DNA of 64,000 nt from contig JANMYM010000027.1 in the NCBI GenBank assembly GCA_031382085.1, positions 106,085 through 170,084 of the forward strand, read 5' to 3'. Positions 55,528-63,816 of the stretch are shown here, one piece after another (within the stretch, counting starts at the first letter, position 1; each line of letters begins with the position of its first letter). The notes under the pieces were generated by a model. That model did no database searches. It saw nothing but the letters and a program-made list of their open reading frames with translations, and was not told the origin of the DNA. Made by a program: the position numbers and the translations under genes. Origin of the DNA: UBA964 sp031382085 (GTDB lineage: Bacteria > Pseudomonadota > Gammaproteobacteria > Steroidobacterales > Steroidobacteraceae).

Positions 55528-56052
55528 CTACTTCTTCTTGCCTTCTTTGAGCGTGATCTTCTCGCCGGCGTAGCGCACTCCCTTACCCTTGTAAGGTTCG
55601 GGCGGACGAATGCCGCGGATCTCGGCCGCCACCTGACCCACTTTCTGCCGATCGGAACCCTTGATCAGGATTTCGGTCTGGCTGGGCGCTTCGATGGTGA
55701 TGCCATCGGGTGCCGGGAAATTGACCGGGTGCGAAAAGCCCAAGGTCAGGTTCAACGTCTTCCCTGTCACGGCTGCACGGTAACCTACACCCAGCAGTTC
55801 GAGCTTGCGCTCGTAGCCCTTGGTGACGCCGGTCACCGTGTTAGCCAGGTGGGCGCGCAACGCGCCGGCTTGCATCCGATTGCTGCCGTCGAACTGCACG
55901 ACCAGTGTCTTTTCCTGCTGCACGACCGTAAGGCCGTTGCGGAGCACCACGGACATGGTACCCCTGGCGCCCTTGAGCGCAACGGCATCGCTACTGATGG
56001 TGGCGGTCACCCCTGGCGGCAAATCGACCGGCTTTTTGGCTACACGACTCAT
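55528..56052 (-). CDS. rplF: 50S ribosomal protein L6
   Basis: The 174-residue protein begins SRVAKKPVDLPPGVTATIS, and its second domain has the conserved GFSHPVNFPAPDGI and KVGQVAAEIRGIRPPEPYKGKG. A GTTAGC word lies inside it. Confidence 0.97.
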   Translation of the reverse strand: MSRVAKKPVDLPPGVTATISSDAVALKGARGTMSVVLRNGLTVVQQEKTLVVQFDGSNRMQAGALRAHLANTVTGVTKGYERKLELLGVGYRAAVTGKTLNLTLGFSHPVNFPAPDGITIEAPSQTEILIKGSDRQKVGQVAAEIRGIRPPEPYKGKGVRYAGEKITLKEGKKK

Positions 56053-56054
56053 GG

Positions 56055-56450
56055 CTAGGCCACGATGCAGAGCACTTCGCCGCCCTGTCCTATGGCGCGT
56101 GCCTGCTTGTCGGTCATCACACCGCGCGGCGTCGACACGATCACGGTGCCCATACCACCTAACACCTTGGGCAATTCGTCCTTGCCACGATAGATGCGCA
56201 GTCCAGGGCGACTGATGCGTTCGAGACGGTCGATGACCGGCCGGCCCTCGTAATACTTCAGGTCGATCGTCAATGTCGGCTTGCCCGCATCGCTCGCGAT
56301 ACGGTAGTCGGCGACATAGCCTTCGTCCTTCAACACTTTGACGACCGCCTGCTTCAGCTTGGATGAACCAAGCGACACCTGCTCCTTGCGCGCGGTTTGC
56401 GCGTTGCGGATGCGGGTCAAGAGGTCGGCGATTGGATCGGTCATGCTCAT
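56055..56450 (-). CDS. rpsH: 30S ribosomal protein S8
   Basis: The 131-residue protein has MSMTDPIADLLTRIRNAQTA and the C-terminal STPRGVMTDKQARAIGQGGE with rRNA-binding residues. In E. coli S8 represses the spc operon at rplE. ATG at 56450 matches the family start; upstream codons overlap rpsN. Confidence 0.97.
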   Translation of the reverse strand: MSMTDPIADLLTRIRNAQTARKEQVSLGSSKLKQAVVKVLKDEGYVADYRIASDAGKPTLTIDLKYYEGRPVIDRLERISRPGLRIYRGKDELPKVLGGMGTVIVSTPRGVMTDKQARAIGQGGEVLCIVA

Positions 56451-56463
56451 TGTTGCGCGCTCC

Positions 56464-56769
56464 TCACCAGCTCGACTTGCCGAGACCCGGGATCTCGCCA
56501 CGGCTGGCTGTCTCGCGAAGCTTCACGCGCGAGAGTCCAAATTTGCGGTACACACCACGCGAACGGCCGGTGATCGCGCAGCGGCGGCGGCCCCGCGACG
56601 GACTCGCGTCACGCGGCAGCTTTTGCAGCGCTACCTGAGCCGCAGCACGATCGTCCTGAGACGTCTTTGGGCTACGTATCGCTTCCTTGAGCTTCGCGCG
56701 CCTGACCGCATACTTGCGGACAATTTCTGCGCGGCGCTTCTCACGCTCGACCATGTTTGTCTTGGCCAT
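56464..56769 (-). CDS. rpsN: 30S ribosomal protein S14 (zinc-free form)
   Basis: The 101-residue protein is the long, cysteine-poor S14 type (only one Cys, in GRRRCAITGRSRGVYRKFG) that needs no zinc. It ends LRETASRGEIPGLGKSSW. This contrasts with rpmJ here, which is zinc-binding. Confidence 0.97.
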   Translation of the reverse strand: MAKTNMVEREKRRAEIVRKYAVRRAKLKEAIRSPKTSQDDRAAAQVALQKLPRDASPSRGRRRCAITGRSRGVYRKFGLSRVKLRETASRGEIPGLGKSSW

Positions 56770-56790
56770 TGCTTACTCTCGCCTCTGCCC

Positions 56791-57330
56791 TTAACGACGG
56801 AACGGGAAACTGAACGCGTCGAGCAATGCCCGCCCCGCCTTGTCGTCCCGCGCGTTGGTGGTGAATGTGATGTCCATGCCACGAACCTGATCGATCTGGT
56901 CGTACTGGATCTCGGGGAAAATGATCTGTTCCTTGATGCCAAAGCTGAAATTGCCCTGGCCGTCAAACGAGCGCGCTGAAATTCCGCGGAAGTCACGAAT
57001 ACGCGGGATCGCGATGCTGATCAGACGATCGAGGAATTCGTACATGCGCACGCCGCGCAGCGTGACCTTGCAGCCGATCGCCTGGTTCTCGCGCAGCTTG
57101 AACGACGCAATCGACTTGGTCGATTTGCACAGCAGCGGCTTCTGACCGGTAATCTTGGTCATGTCCGCGACGGCCGCGTCCATGATTTTCTTGTCCGCAA
57201 CCGCTTCGCCCACGCCCATGTTGACCGTGATCTTGAGAAGCTTCGGAATCTGCATGGGATTTGCAAGCCCAAGCTCTTTCTGGAGCTTGGGCATGATTTC
57301 CTTGCGGTAATGTTCCTTGAGTCTGGCCAT
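56791..57330 (-). CDS. rplE: 50S ribosomal protein L5
   Basis: L5 binds 5S rRNA and contacts the P-site tRNA. The 179-residue protein has MARLKEHYRKEIMPKLQKEL, ITVNMGVGEAVADKKIM, FDGQGNFSFGIKEQIIFPEI and the C-terminal AGRALLDAFSFPFR. Confidence 0.98.
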   Translation of the reverse strand: MARLKEHYRKEIMPKLQKELGLANPMQIPKLLKITVNMGVGEAVADKKIMDAAVADMTKITGQKPLLCKSTKSIASFKLRENQAIGCKVTLRGVRMYEFLDRLISIAIPRIRDFRGISARSFDGQGNFSFGIKEQIIFPEIQYDQIDQVRGMDITFTTNARDDKAGRALLDAFSFPFRR

Positions 57331-57360
57331 ATCTTCTATAACCTTGTTAGTCGCCTTGGG

Positions 57361-57681
57361 TCAGGCGTCAACCACTTCGCCGGTTGACTTGAAAAAACGC
57401 ACGAACTTGCCATCGGTCAACGTCTTGATGCCGACGCGATCGCCCTTCTTGGTCGCCGGGTTAAACAACGCGATCTTGGAAATCGGCAACGGCATTTCCT
57501 TTTCGATGATGCCGCCCGGGCGGTCCTGGCGTTGCGGATTGGCGCGGGTATGGCGCTTGACCCGATTGACAGCCTCGATGAGCACCATATTGCCCGGCAG
57601 CACTTGCGTGACAGCGCCCTTGCTACCCTTGTGCTTGCCCGACATCACGATCACGTTGTCGCCTTTGCGAATCTTTTTCAT
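57361..57681 (-). CDS. rplX: 50S ribosomal protein L24
   Basis: L24 starts 50S assembly. The 106-residue protein has the KOW motif (RKGDNVIVMSGKHKGSKGAV) and the conserved VNRVKRHTRANPQRQDRPGG stretch. Confidence 0.97.
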   Translation of the reverse strand: MKKIRKGDNVIVMSGKHKGSKGAVTQVLPGNMVLIEAVNRVKRHTRANPQRQDRPGGIIEKEMPLPISKIALFNPATKKGDRVGIKTLTDGKFVRFFKSTGEVVDA

Positions 57682-57705
57682 GTCACTTATCTCTTAAGGC
57701 ACTGC

Positions 57706-58074
57706 TTAAAGTACTTCTGGCGCCAGCGAGATGATCTTCATGAACTGCGCATTGCGCAGCTCGCGCGTCACGGGCCCGAAAATACGCGTGCCGATCGGTT
57801 CCAGCTTGTTAGTCAGCAGCACCGCAGCATTACCGTCGAATTTGATCAGCGAGCCGTCGCTACGACGCACGCCGCGGCGCGTGCGCACCACCACCGCGTC
57901 GTAAACCTCGCCCTTCTTGACCTTGCCACGCGGGATCGCATCCTTGATGCTGACCTTGATGACATCGCCGACCTGGGCGTAACGGCGACGCGTGCCGCCC
58001 AGCACCTTGATGCACATCAGCGTGCGCGCGCCGCTGTTATCAGCGGCATGGAGCAGGGTCTGTAGTTGAATCAT
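57706..58074 (-). CDS. rplN: 50S ribosomal protein L14
   Basis: L14 forms an inter-subunit bridge and is the target of RsfS, also encoded here. The 122-residue protein has MIQLQTLLHAADNSGARTLM and AVVVRTRRGVRRSDGSLIKF; the C-terminus ends KIISLAPEVL. ATG at 58074 was taken over a longer frame overlapping rpsQ. Confidence 0.97.
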   Translation of the reverse strand: MIQLQTLLHAADNSGARTLMCIKVLGGTRRRYAQVGDVIKVSIKDAIPRGKVKKGEVYDAVVVRTRRGVRRSDGSLIKFDGNAAVLLTNKLEPIGTRIFGPVTRELRNAQFMKIISLAPEVL

Positions 58075-58105
58075 GGCTGCGTGTTCCTTGGCGTGCGGCG
58101 TTGCT

Positions 58106-58378
58106 TTACTGCGCAGCCTTGCTGTCGATCGACGACTTGTCGATCGAAATAAGGCGCCAGTGCTTGCGGCGCGACATCGGGCGGCACTCGGCGATCGTGA
58201 CCTGGTCACCGGGGCGCGACTCATTCTTTTCGTCGTGCGCCAGCAACTTGGTGGTGCGGCGGATGAACTTGCCGTACTGCGGGTGTTTGACGAGACGCTC
58301 AATCTCGACCGCAATGGTCTTGTTCATCGCGTTGCTGACAACTCTACCCGAGAGGGTATTGGCGGATTTTTCGGTCAT
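58106..58378 (-). CDS. rpsQ: 30S ribosomal protein S17
   Basis: The 90-residue protein has LSGRVVSNAMNKTIAVEIER, then HPQYGKFIRRTTKLLAHDE and DQVTIAECRPMSRRKHWRLI. It follows rpmC, sharing one base. Confidence 0.97.
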   Translation of the reverse strand: MTEKSANTLSGRVVSNAMNKTIAVEIERLVKHPQYGKFIRRTTKLLAHDEKNESRPGDQVTIAECRPMSRRKHWRLISIDKSSIDSKAAQ

Positions 58379-58593
58379 TACTTTTTCTCACTCACAAGCT
58401 TCTCGCTCACCAGCTTCTGGCCCATGACGGTCTTCAGACGCGCGATGCTCTTGCGCACCCGCCCATACTCGCTGGGCTTGACCGTCTGACCGGTGGCCGC
58501 CTGCATGCGAATCGAAAACTGCTCTTTACGAAGCTTCAGCAACTCGTCCTGAAGGTCCGCGGCCGATTTGGCCCGTAAATCTTTGGCGTTCAT
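58378..58593 (-). CDS. rpmC: 50S ribosomal protein L29
   Basis: The 71-residue helical hairpin has MNAKDLRAKSAADLQDELLK and GRVRKSIARLKTVMGQKL. The C-terminus repeats the KLVSEK unit twice (KLVSEKLVSEKK), a short tandem duplication. Confidence 0.95.
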   Translation of the reverse strand: MNAKDLRAKSAADLQDELLKLRKEQFSIRMQAATGQTVKPSEYGRVRKSIARLKTVMGQKLVSEKLVSEKK

Positions 58594-58595
58594 GG

Positions 58596-59006
58596 TTAGC
58601 GCACCATCCGCTTCACAAATGTAGTCTTGACCGAGAGCTTGGCGGCGCCCAGGCGGAAAGCCTCGCGTGCCGCGGCCTCTTCAACACCGTCGAGCTCAAA
58701 CAAAACCTTGCCCGGTTTCACCTTGGCGATCCAGTATTCAACGTTGCCCTTGCCCGAGCCCATGCGAACTTCGAGCGGCTTCTTGGTGATCGGCACGTCG
58801 GGGAAGAGGCGGATGAAGAGCTCGCCACCACGCTTGATGGAGCGGGAAATCGCGCGGCGTGCCGCTTCGATTTCGCGTGCCGTCATACGCGCGCGTTCCT
58901 GCGCCTTCAGGCCGAATTCGCCGAAGGCAACGAAGTTGCCAGCGGTCGCGTAACCGGCGTTGCGGCCCTTAAACTGTTTGCGAAACTTGGTTCGCTTCGG
59001 TTGCAT
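58596..59006 (-). CDS. rplP: 50S ribosomal protein L16
   Basis: L16 sits near the peptidyl transferase centre. The 136-residue protein has MQPKRTKFRKQFKGRNAGYA, FGEFGLKAQERARMTAREIE and PLEVRMGSGKGNVEYWIAKV. The second of two ATGs is used. Confidence 0.98.
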   Translation of the reverse strand: MQPKRTKFRKQFKGRNAGYATAGNFVAFGEFGLKAQERARMTAREIEAARRAISRSIKRGGELFIRLFPDVPITKKPLEVRMGSGKGNVEYWIAKVKPGKVLFELDGVEEAAAREAFRLGAAKLSVKTTFVKRMVR

Positions 59007-59025
59007 CATGACTGTTAGCTCTCAA

Positions 59026-59763
59026 TCAGGCCGTGGCGGGCGCCGCAGCGTCGGGTGCCGGAGCAGCAGGCTTGTCATCGGCCTTGGGCACCGCTTCAAC
59101 TTCCACTGCCTTGCTCAGCTCTTCCTTGTCGAACACTTCGCCCTTGAATACCCAAACCTTGACGCCGATGATCCCGTAGGTCGTCAGCGCTTCGGACAAT
59201 CCATAGTCGATGTCGGCGCGAAACGTGTGCAGCGGCACACGCCCCTCGCGCGACCACTCGGTGCGGGCGATTTCCGAACCGTTCAACCGGCCGGACACGC
59301 GCACCTTCACGCCGAGCGCGCCACTGCGCATCACGCTCATCACCGCACGCTTGATCGCGCGGCGAAACATCACGCGCTTTTCGATCTGCTGCGCAATGCC
59401 ATCCGCAACCAGCTTCGCGTCCAGCTCAGGCTTGCGGATTTCGGCGATGTTAAGGCGCACGTCATTCTGGTTCATGCCGAGCATCTTCGAAGTCTCGGCG
59501 CGCAGCTTGTCGATGTCCTCGCCCTTCTTGCCGATCACGATGCCGGGACGGGCGGTGTGGATGGTGATGTTGACTTTGTTAGCTGCGCGCTCGATCGTGA
59601 TGCGCGAAACCGAAGCCTCGGCGAGTTTCTTGCCCAGGAATTCGCGTACGCGGAAATCCGTGTGCACATGGCGCGCGAAATGCTTCTTGCCCGCATACCA
59701 CTTGGACACCCAATCGCGGGTGATGCCAAGACGAATACCGACCGGATTGACCTTTTGACCCAT
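59026..59763 (-). CDS. rpsC: 30S ribosomal protein S3
   Basis: S3 lines the mRNA entry tunnel. The 245-residue protein has a KH domain (IHTARPGIVIGKKGEDIDKL) and a C-terminal domain with VRVSGRLNGSEIARTEWSRE. An Ala/Pro/Asp-rich tail ends it (about 20 residues past the conserved region). Confidence 0.98.
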   Translation of the reverse strand: MGQKVNPVGIRLGITRDWVSKWYAGKKHFARHVHTDFRVREFLGKKLAEASVSRITIERAANKVNITIHTARPGIVIGKKGEDIDKLRAETSKMLGMNQNDVRLNIAEIRKPELDAKLVADGIAQQIEKRVMFRRAIKRAVMSVMRSGALGVKVRVSGRLNGSEIARTEWSREGRVPLHTFRADIDYGLSEALTTYGIIGVKVWVFKGEVFDKEELSKAVEVEAVPKADDKPAAPAPDAAAPATA

Positions 59764-59787
59764 GCTGTTTCCTTGAAGACTCTGGCC

Positions 59788-60129
59788 CTAGGCTTTCTGG
59801 CCGTCGCTGACGACGACCGTGATATGCGAATTGCGCTTGATGATGCGTGCGCCACGGCCTTTCGCACGCGACGAAGAACGCTTCAGCACCGGCGCCGCAT
59901 CGACATAAATCGTTTGCACCTTCAGCTCATCGATATCCGCGCCGTTGTTGTTCTCGGCGTTCATCACGGCCGAATACAGGGCCTTGTGCACGAACTTCGC
60001 GCCTTTCTTCGGCAGAATCTTCAGCGTGTTTAATGCCAGATTGACCGACTGACCACGAACCAGGTCCGCCACCAGCCGGCATTTCTGCGGCGAGATGCGG
60101 GCGTATTTGATTTTTGCGCTGATTTCCAT
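59788..60129 (-). CDS. rplV: 50S ribosomal protein L22
   Basis: L22 lines the exit tunnel. The 113-residue protein has KIKYARISPQKCRLVADLVR and the beta-hairpin loop region VDAAPVLKRSSSRAKGRGAR, then the conserved ITVVVSDGQ end. Confidence 0.97.
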   Translation of the reverse strand: MEISAKIKYARISPQKCRLVADLVRGQSVNLALNTLKILPKKGAKFVHKALYSAVMNAENNNGADIDELKVQTIYVDAAPVLKRSSSRAKGRGARIIKRNSHITVVVSDGQKA

Positions 60130-60144
60130 AAATAAAACCGTAAA

Positions 60145-60426
60145 TTAAACCGCTGCCGCCACTTTCTTGTCGCCCGAGTGCGCCTTGAAGGTGCGGGTCG
60201 GCGCGAATTCGCCGAGCTTGTGACCGACCATGTTCTCGGTGACCAGCACCGGCATGTGCTGCTTGCCGTTGTGAACGGCGATGGTGAGACCGACCATGTC
60301 AGGAATGACCATCGAGCGTCGCGACCAGGTCTTGATAGGACGGCGGTCGTTCTTTGACATGGCAACCTGCACCTTCTTTGCGAGGTGCAGATCAACGAAC
60401 GGTCCCTTTTTGAGTGAACGTGGCAC
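60145..60426 (-). CDS. rpsS: 30S ribosomal protein S19
   Basis: The 93-residue protein has MPRSLKKGPFVDLHLAKKVQ and MVGLTIAVHNGKQHMPVLVT, then GHKLGEFAPTRTFKAHSGDK. Confidence 0.98.
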   Translation of the reverse strand: MPRSLKKGPFVDLHLAKKVQVAMSKNDRRPIKTWSRRSMVIPDMVGLTIAVHNGKQHMPVLVTENMVGHKLGEFAPTRTFKAHSGDKKVAAAV

Positions 60427-60438
60427 TGCTTAAGCTCC

Positions 60439-61275
60439 TTAGCGGATCTTGTTCTGACGGCGCTGCACGATCATGTGATTCGTGCGCTTGTTACTACGGG
60501 TTTTCTTGCCCTTGGTGTGCCAGCCCCAGGGCGACACGGGATGCGGATTGCCCTGCCCGGACTTACCTTCGCCACCACCGTGCGGGTGATCGACCGGGTT
60601 CATGGCGAGACCGCGAACCGTGGGACGAATTCCCAACCAGCGCTTCGCACCGGCCTTGCCGTACTGACGCAGGTTGTGTTCGTCGTTACTGACTTCGCCG
60701 ATGGTTGCGCGGCAATCGATATGCACCTTGCGCGTCTCACCGGATTTCAAACGAATGTAGGCGTAAATGCCTTCGCGCGCGGTGAACTGCACCGAGCCGC
60801 CGGCGCTACGCGCCAGCTGGCCGCCGCGACCTGGCTTCAACTCGACGTTATGCACGGTCGAGCCAATGGGCACGTGACGCAGCTGCATCGCGTTGCCCGA
60901 CTTGATGGGCGAATCCGCGCCGGAACGCACTTCGTCGCCCGGCTTCACACCCTTCGGCGCGATGATGTATCGACGTTCGCCGTCGGAGTACTTGATGAGC
61001 GCAATGTGACCGGTGCGGTTCGGATCGTACTCGATACGCTCGACCAGGCCCTTAATGCCGTCCTTGTCACGCCGAAAGTCGATGAGACGATACTTCTGGC
61101 GGGATCCTCCACCCTTGTGACGCACGGTGATGCGGCCATAGCTGTTGCGGCCACTGTTCTTGACCTGCTTGGTGGTCAGGCTCGCGACCGGATCGCCCTT
61201 CCATAGATGCGCTTTGCTGATGCGCACCTGGAAACGGGTGCCGGGAGAAGTCGGTTTGAATTTGATGAGTGACAT
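60439..61275 (-). CDS. rplB: 50S ribosomal protein L2
   Basis: L2 is near the peptidyl transferase centre. The 278-residue protein has MSLIKFKPTSPGTRFQVRIS, NRTGHIALIKYSDGERRYII and VRGLAMNPVDHPHGGGEGK with the conserved His. ATG at 61275 matches the family; an upstream frame extension overlaps rplW. Confidence 0.98.
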   Translation of the reverse strand: MSLIKFKPTSPGTRFQVRISKAHLWKGDPVASLTTKQVKNSGRNSYGRITVRHKGGGSRQKYRLIDFRRDKDGIKGLVERIEYDPNRTGHIALIKYSDGERRYIIAPKGVKPGDEVRSGADSPIKSGNAMQLRHVPIGSTVHNVELKPGRGGQLARSAGGSVQFTAREGIYAYIRLKSGETRKVHIDCRATIGEVSNDEHNLRQYGKAGAKRWLGIRPTVRGLAMNPVDHPHGGGEGKSGQGNPHPVSPWGWHTKGKKTRSNKRTNHMIVQRRQNKIR

Positions 61276-61294
61276 TTTTTCAGACTTCGGGGTG

Positions 61295-61624
61295 TTAGAC
61301 CTTCGCCTTGGCTTCGTAATCAATCGTCTGGCCCTGCGCGAGGCGCACATAGGCTTTTTTCGCATCCGAGGTGCGGCCCGGCGTCTTGCCGTAGCGAGCC
61401 CGCACCTTGCCGTTGGTGTTCACGAGCTGCACCGACTGCACGTCGACGCCGAACATCGCTTCGACCGCAGCCTTGACGTCCGGCTTGGTGGCTTTGCGCT
61501 GCACCTTGAAGGTATAGGAATTGCTGTTCTGCATCGCCAGCGAGGTTTTCTCGGTGATGTGCGGGCCGATCAGCACGCCTAACAGTTTCTCGTTCAGTTT
61601 CTTTTCACTGGACTGGGCGCTCAC
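61295..61624 (-). CDS. rplW: 50S ribosomal protein L23
   Basis: L23 lies at the tunnel exit and docks trigger factor and SRP. The 109-residue protein has GVLIGPHITEKTSLAMQNSN, FKVQRKATKPDVKAAVEAMF and VQLVNTNGKVRARYGKTPGR. It overlaps rplD by four bases. Confidence 0.97.
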   Translation of the reverse strand: MSAQSSEKKLNEKLLGVLIGPHITEKTSLAMQNSNSYTFKVQRKATKPDVKAAVEAMFGVDVQSVQLVNTNGKVRARYGKTPGRTSDAKKAYVRLAQGQTIDYEAKAKV

Positions 61625-62226
61625 TGCAGTCGCTCCTCGATCATTTTTACGGCAGCCACGGTCATCAGCACTTTGTCGTAGCTGACCAGGGCGAGCGGGT
61701 TGAGCGCAGCGGCCGGCAGAACCTCGACATGCGGCAGGTTGCGGGCGGCGAGCATCAGCTTTTCATCGATCGCTTCGACCACGATCAGCACGCTCGACAG
61801 CGACCAGCCCTTGAGCTTCTCGACCAGCTGCCGGGTCTTCGCGGCTTCCAGCGCCAGCGAGTCCGTGACAATCAGGCGGTCGGTGCGGGCCAGCTCAGAC
61901 AGCATCGAGGCAACCGCGCCGCGATACATCTTGCGATTGACCTTTGGTGCAAAATCGCGCGGCTTGGCGGCGAATGCACGGCCACCGCCGACCCAGATCG
62001 GACCGCGGGTCGAACCGGCGCGCGCCACGCCACCGCCTTTCTGCGCATGCGGCTTGCGGCCACCGCCACGCACTTCGGCGCGGGTTTTCTGCGCCTTGGT
62101 GCCGGCACGGCCCGCATTGCGATATGCGGTGACGACCTGATGCACCAGGGATTCGTTGAATTCACGGCCGAACGCAGCGTCAGAGACCTGCAATTCATTG
62201 GCGCCGCCTGCATATTTGAGTTTCAT
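61621..62226 (-). CDS. rplD: 50S ribosomal protein L4
   Basis: In E. coli L4 also represses the S10 operon. The 201-residue protein has AFGREFNESLVHQVVTAYRN and the extended loop GGRKPHAQKGGGVARAGSTR, then DRLIVTDSL. ATG at 62226 (MKLKYAGGANELQ) is preferred to one five codons upstream. Confidence 0.96.
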   Translation of the reverse strand: MKLKYAGGANELQVSDAAFGREFNESLVHQVVTAYRNAGRAGTKAQKTRAEVRGGGRKPHAQKGGGVARAGSTRGPIWVGGGRAFAAKPRDFAPKVNRKMYRGAVASMLSELARTDRLIVTDSLALEAAKTRQLVEKLKGWSLSSVLIVVEAIDEKLMLAARNLPHVEVLPAAALNPLALVSYDKVLMTVAAVKMIEERLQ

Positions 62227-62257
62227 TTGCTCACAACTCATTACTTAATAGCTGGGC

Positions 62258-63001
62258 TTATTTCTTGGCTTTGCCGGCAGCCGGGGCGGCCGCAGGCGCA
62301 GCCGCTTTGGCGCCAGGCTTGGCGGCCACTTTGTTAGGCGCGACGTACTTGCGGTTGGCCTGGCGCGCGGCCTTGACCGACGGCCGAACAACAACCTGGC
62401 CGCCCGGCGAACCCGGCACTGCACCGCTGATCAGCAGCACGTTGCGCGCTAAATCAACCTCGATTACCCGCAGATTTTCGATGGTGCGGTTGACTGCTCC
62501 CATGTGACCCGACATGCGCTTGCCCTGGAACACGCGGCCCGGCGTCTGCCGCTGGCCGATGGAGCCGGGGGTACGATGCGCCAGCGACACGCCGTGCGTC
62601 GCATGGTGGCCGGCAAAATTGTGGCGTTTCATAACGCCGGCGAAGCCCTTGCCGATGGTCGTGCCCGTGACATCGACCAGCTGACCGGCCTTGAAATGAT
62701 CGGCCTTGATTTCGGCGCCGACAGCCAGCTCGGCATCGCTCTTGCCGATGCGGAACTCGACCAGCGCCTTGCCAGGCGCGCTGTTAGCTTTGCGATAGTG
62801 ACCCGCGACCGCCTTTGTCAGCAACTGCGGGCGGCGCGCGCCGTAAGTCACCTGGATCGCCTGATAGCCGTCTTTTTCGGACGACTTCACCTGGGTGACA
62901 CGATTGGGCAGCACTTCGATGACCGTTACCGGCACCGACTCGCCCGCGTCCGTAAACACCCGCGTCATGCCGCACTTACGGCCGACCAGACCAATAGCCA
63001 T
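62258..63001 (-). CDS. rplC: 50S ribosomal protein L3 with Ala/Lys-rich tail
   Basis: The core has MAIGLVGRKCGMTRVFTDAG, SLAHRTPGSIGQRQTPGRVF and GKRMSGHMGAVNRTIENLRV. At 247 residues it has about 35 extra C-terminal residues (Ala, Pro, Lys-rich) beyond the E. coli protein (209). It follows rpsJ after an unusually long 275-bp spacer. Confidence 0.97.
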   Translation of the reverse strand: MAIGLVGRKCGMTRVFTDAGESVPVTVIEVLPNRVTQVKSSEKDGYQAIQVTYGARRPQLLTKAVAGHYRKANSAPGKALVEFRIGKSDAELAVGAEIKADHFKAGQLVDVTGTTIGKGFAGVMKRHNFAGHHATHGVSLAHRTPGSIGQRQTPGRVFQGKRMSGHMGAVNRTIENLRVIEVDLARNVLLISGAVPGSPGGQVVVRPSVKAARQANRKYVAPNKVAAKPGAKAAAPAAAPAAGKAKK

Positions 63002-63022
63002 TTCAATTCCTTAAAATCCAAG

Positions 63023-63042
63023 CTCTTGTTAGACAACAAGAG
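63023..63042 (-). promoter_or_regulatory. hairpin ahead of rplC in the S10 operon
   Basis: CTCTTGTT and AACAAGAG form a perfect 8-bp stem with a 4-nt loop, 22 bp upstream of the rplC ATG in the rpsJ-rplC spacer. GTTAGA is embedded in it. It could be an attenuator or processing site (inference). Confidence 0.45.
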
Positions 63043-63276
63043 AACCACGCGAGCGCTTGCCCGTCGTGAATCTCGAGTGGTCTTGGCGTCATTGCATCGG
63101 CAATCACACCAACCTCGCTCGATGCCGCAAGCCCCTGATTACTGGGGAGTTTTACGGCCGCGCCCAAGAGGCTTGTGGCGCAAAAGGGCGCGCAGTTTAA
63201 GCCTGGCGGCATGCCGCTTGCAAGCGCCATCGGGAAGCCGCTCAGCTGGAGCCGAGGGGCGCCCTAAGTTATTGAA

Positions 63277-63588
63277 TTAATTGAGTTTAATTTGTACGTC
63301 TACGCCAGCTGGCAGCTCCAACTTCATCAGCGCATCGACCGTCTTATCGGTCGGGTTGAGGATATCCATGAGCCGCTTGTGGGTCCTGATCTCGAACTGG
63401 TCGCGCGCATCCTTGTCGCCATGCGGGCTGACCAGCACCGTGAAGCGCTCCATTTTGGTCGGCAGCGGGATCGGACCCTTCACAGTCGCACCTGTACGCT
63501 TCGCCGTTTCCACGATTTCTTTCGCCGATGTATCGATCAGTCTGTGATCGAAAGCCTTCAAGCGAATCCGTATATTTTGATTAGCCAT
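63277..63588 (-). CDS. rpsJ: 30S ribosomal protein S10
   Basis: S10 is also NusE in antitermination. The 103-residue protein has QNIRIRLKAFDHRLIDTSAK and GPIPLPTKMERFTVLVSPHG, then DQFEIRTHKRLMDIL. ATG at 63588 (MANQNIRIRLKAF) gives the normal 103 residues; an upstream frame extension is not conserved. It heads the S10 cluster after tuf. Confidence 0.98.
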   Translation of the reverse strand: MANQNIRIRLKAFDHRLIDTSAKEIVETAKRTGATVKGPIPLPTKMERFTVLVSPHGDKDARDQFEIRTHKRLMDILNPTDKTVDALMKLELPAGVDVQIKLN

Positions 63589-63619
63589 AAATTTCTCACT
63601 GTTCGACAACCACGCTAGA

Positions 63620-63720
63620 GCGGCCTCTTTGCCCGGTCCAAACCCAAAACGAGTCGCTCCCCAGGAGCAATAAATTAGTCTCGCTTTGTCGTTTTGGGTT
63701 TGGACCGGACAAGCGGCCGC
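63620..63720. repeat. large hairpin between tuf and rpsJ
   Basis: CCGGTCCAAACCCAAAACGA at 63633-63652 is the perfect reverse complement of 63689-63708 (20 bp). GCGGCC (63620-63625) pairs with GGCCGC (63715-63720) outside it, and a small 5-bp hairpin (GCTCC/GGAGC, 63656-63668) sits in the loop. The spacer holds no gene; terminator, processing site or mobile palindrome are possible. Confidence 0.8.
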
Positions 63721-63816
63721 AGGAGTGTGTTTGCCTAACGTTGTGTGTAACCTTTCAAATTGCTGCTCAGCGCTTTGCTAGGAAGCCGGTCGGCCTCCTG
63801 ACAGTTCGCTGAACTC

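Noticed and set aside
63003..63230. 75-codon minus-strand frame in the rpsJ-rplC spacer
   Set aside because: It has no family resemblance, no ribosome binding site seen and no good initiator context.
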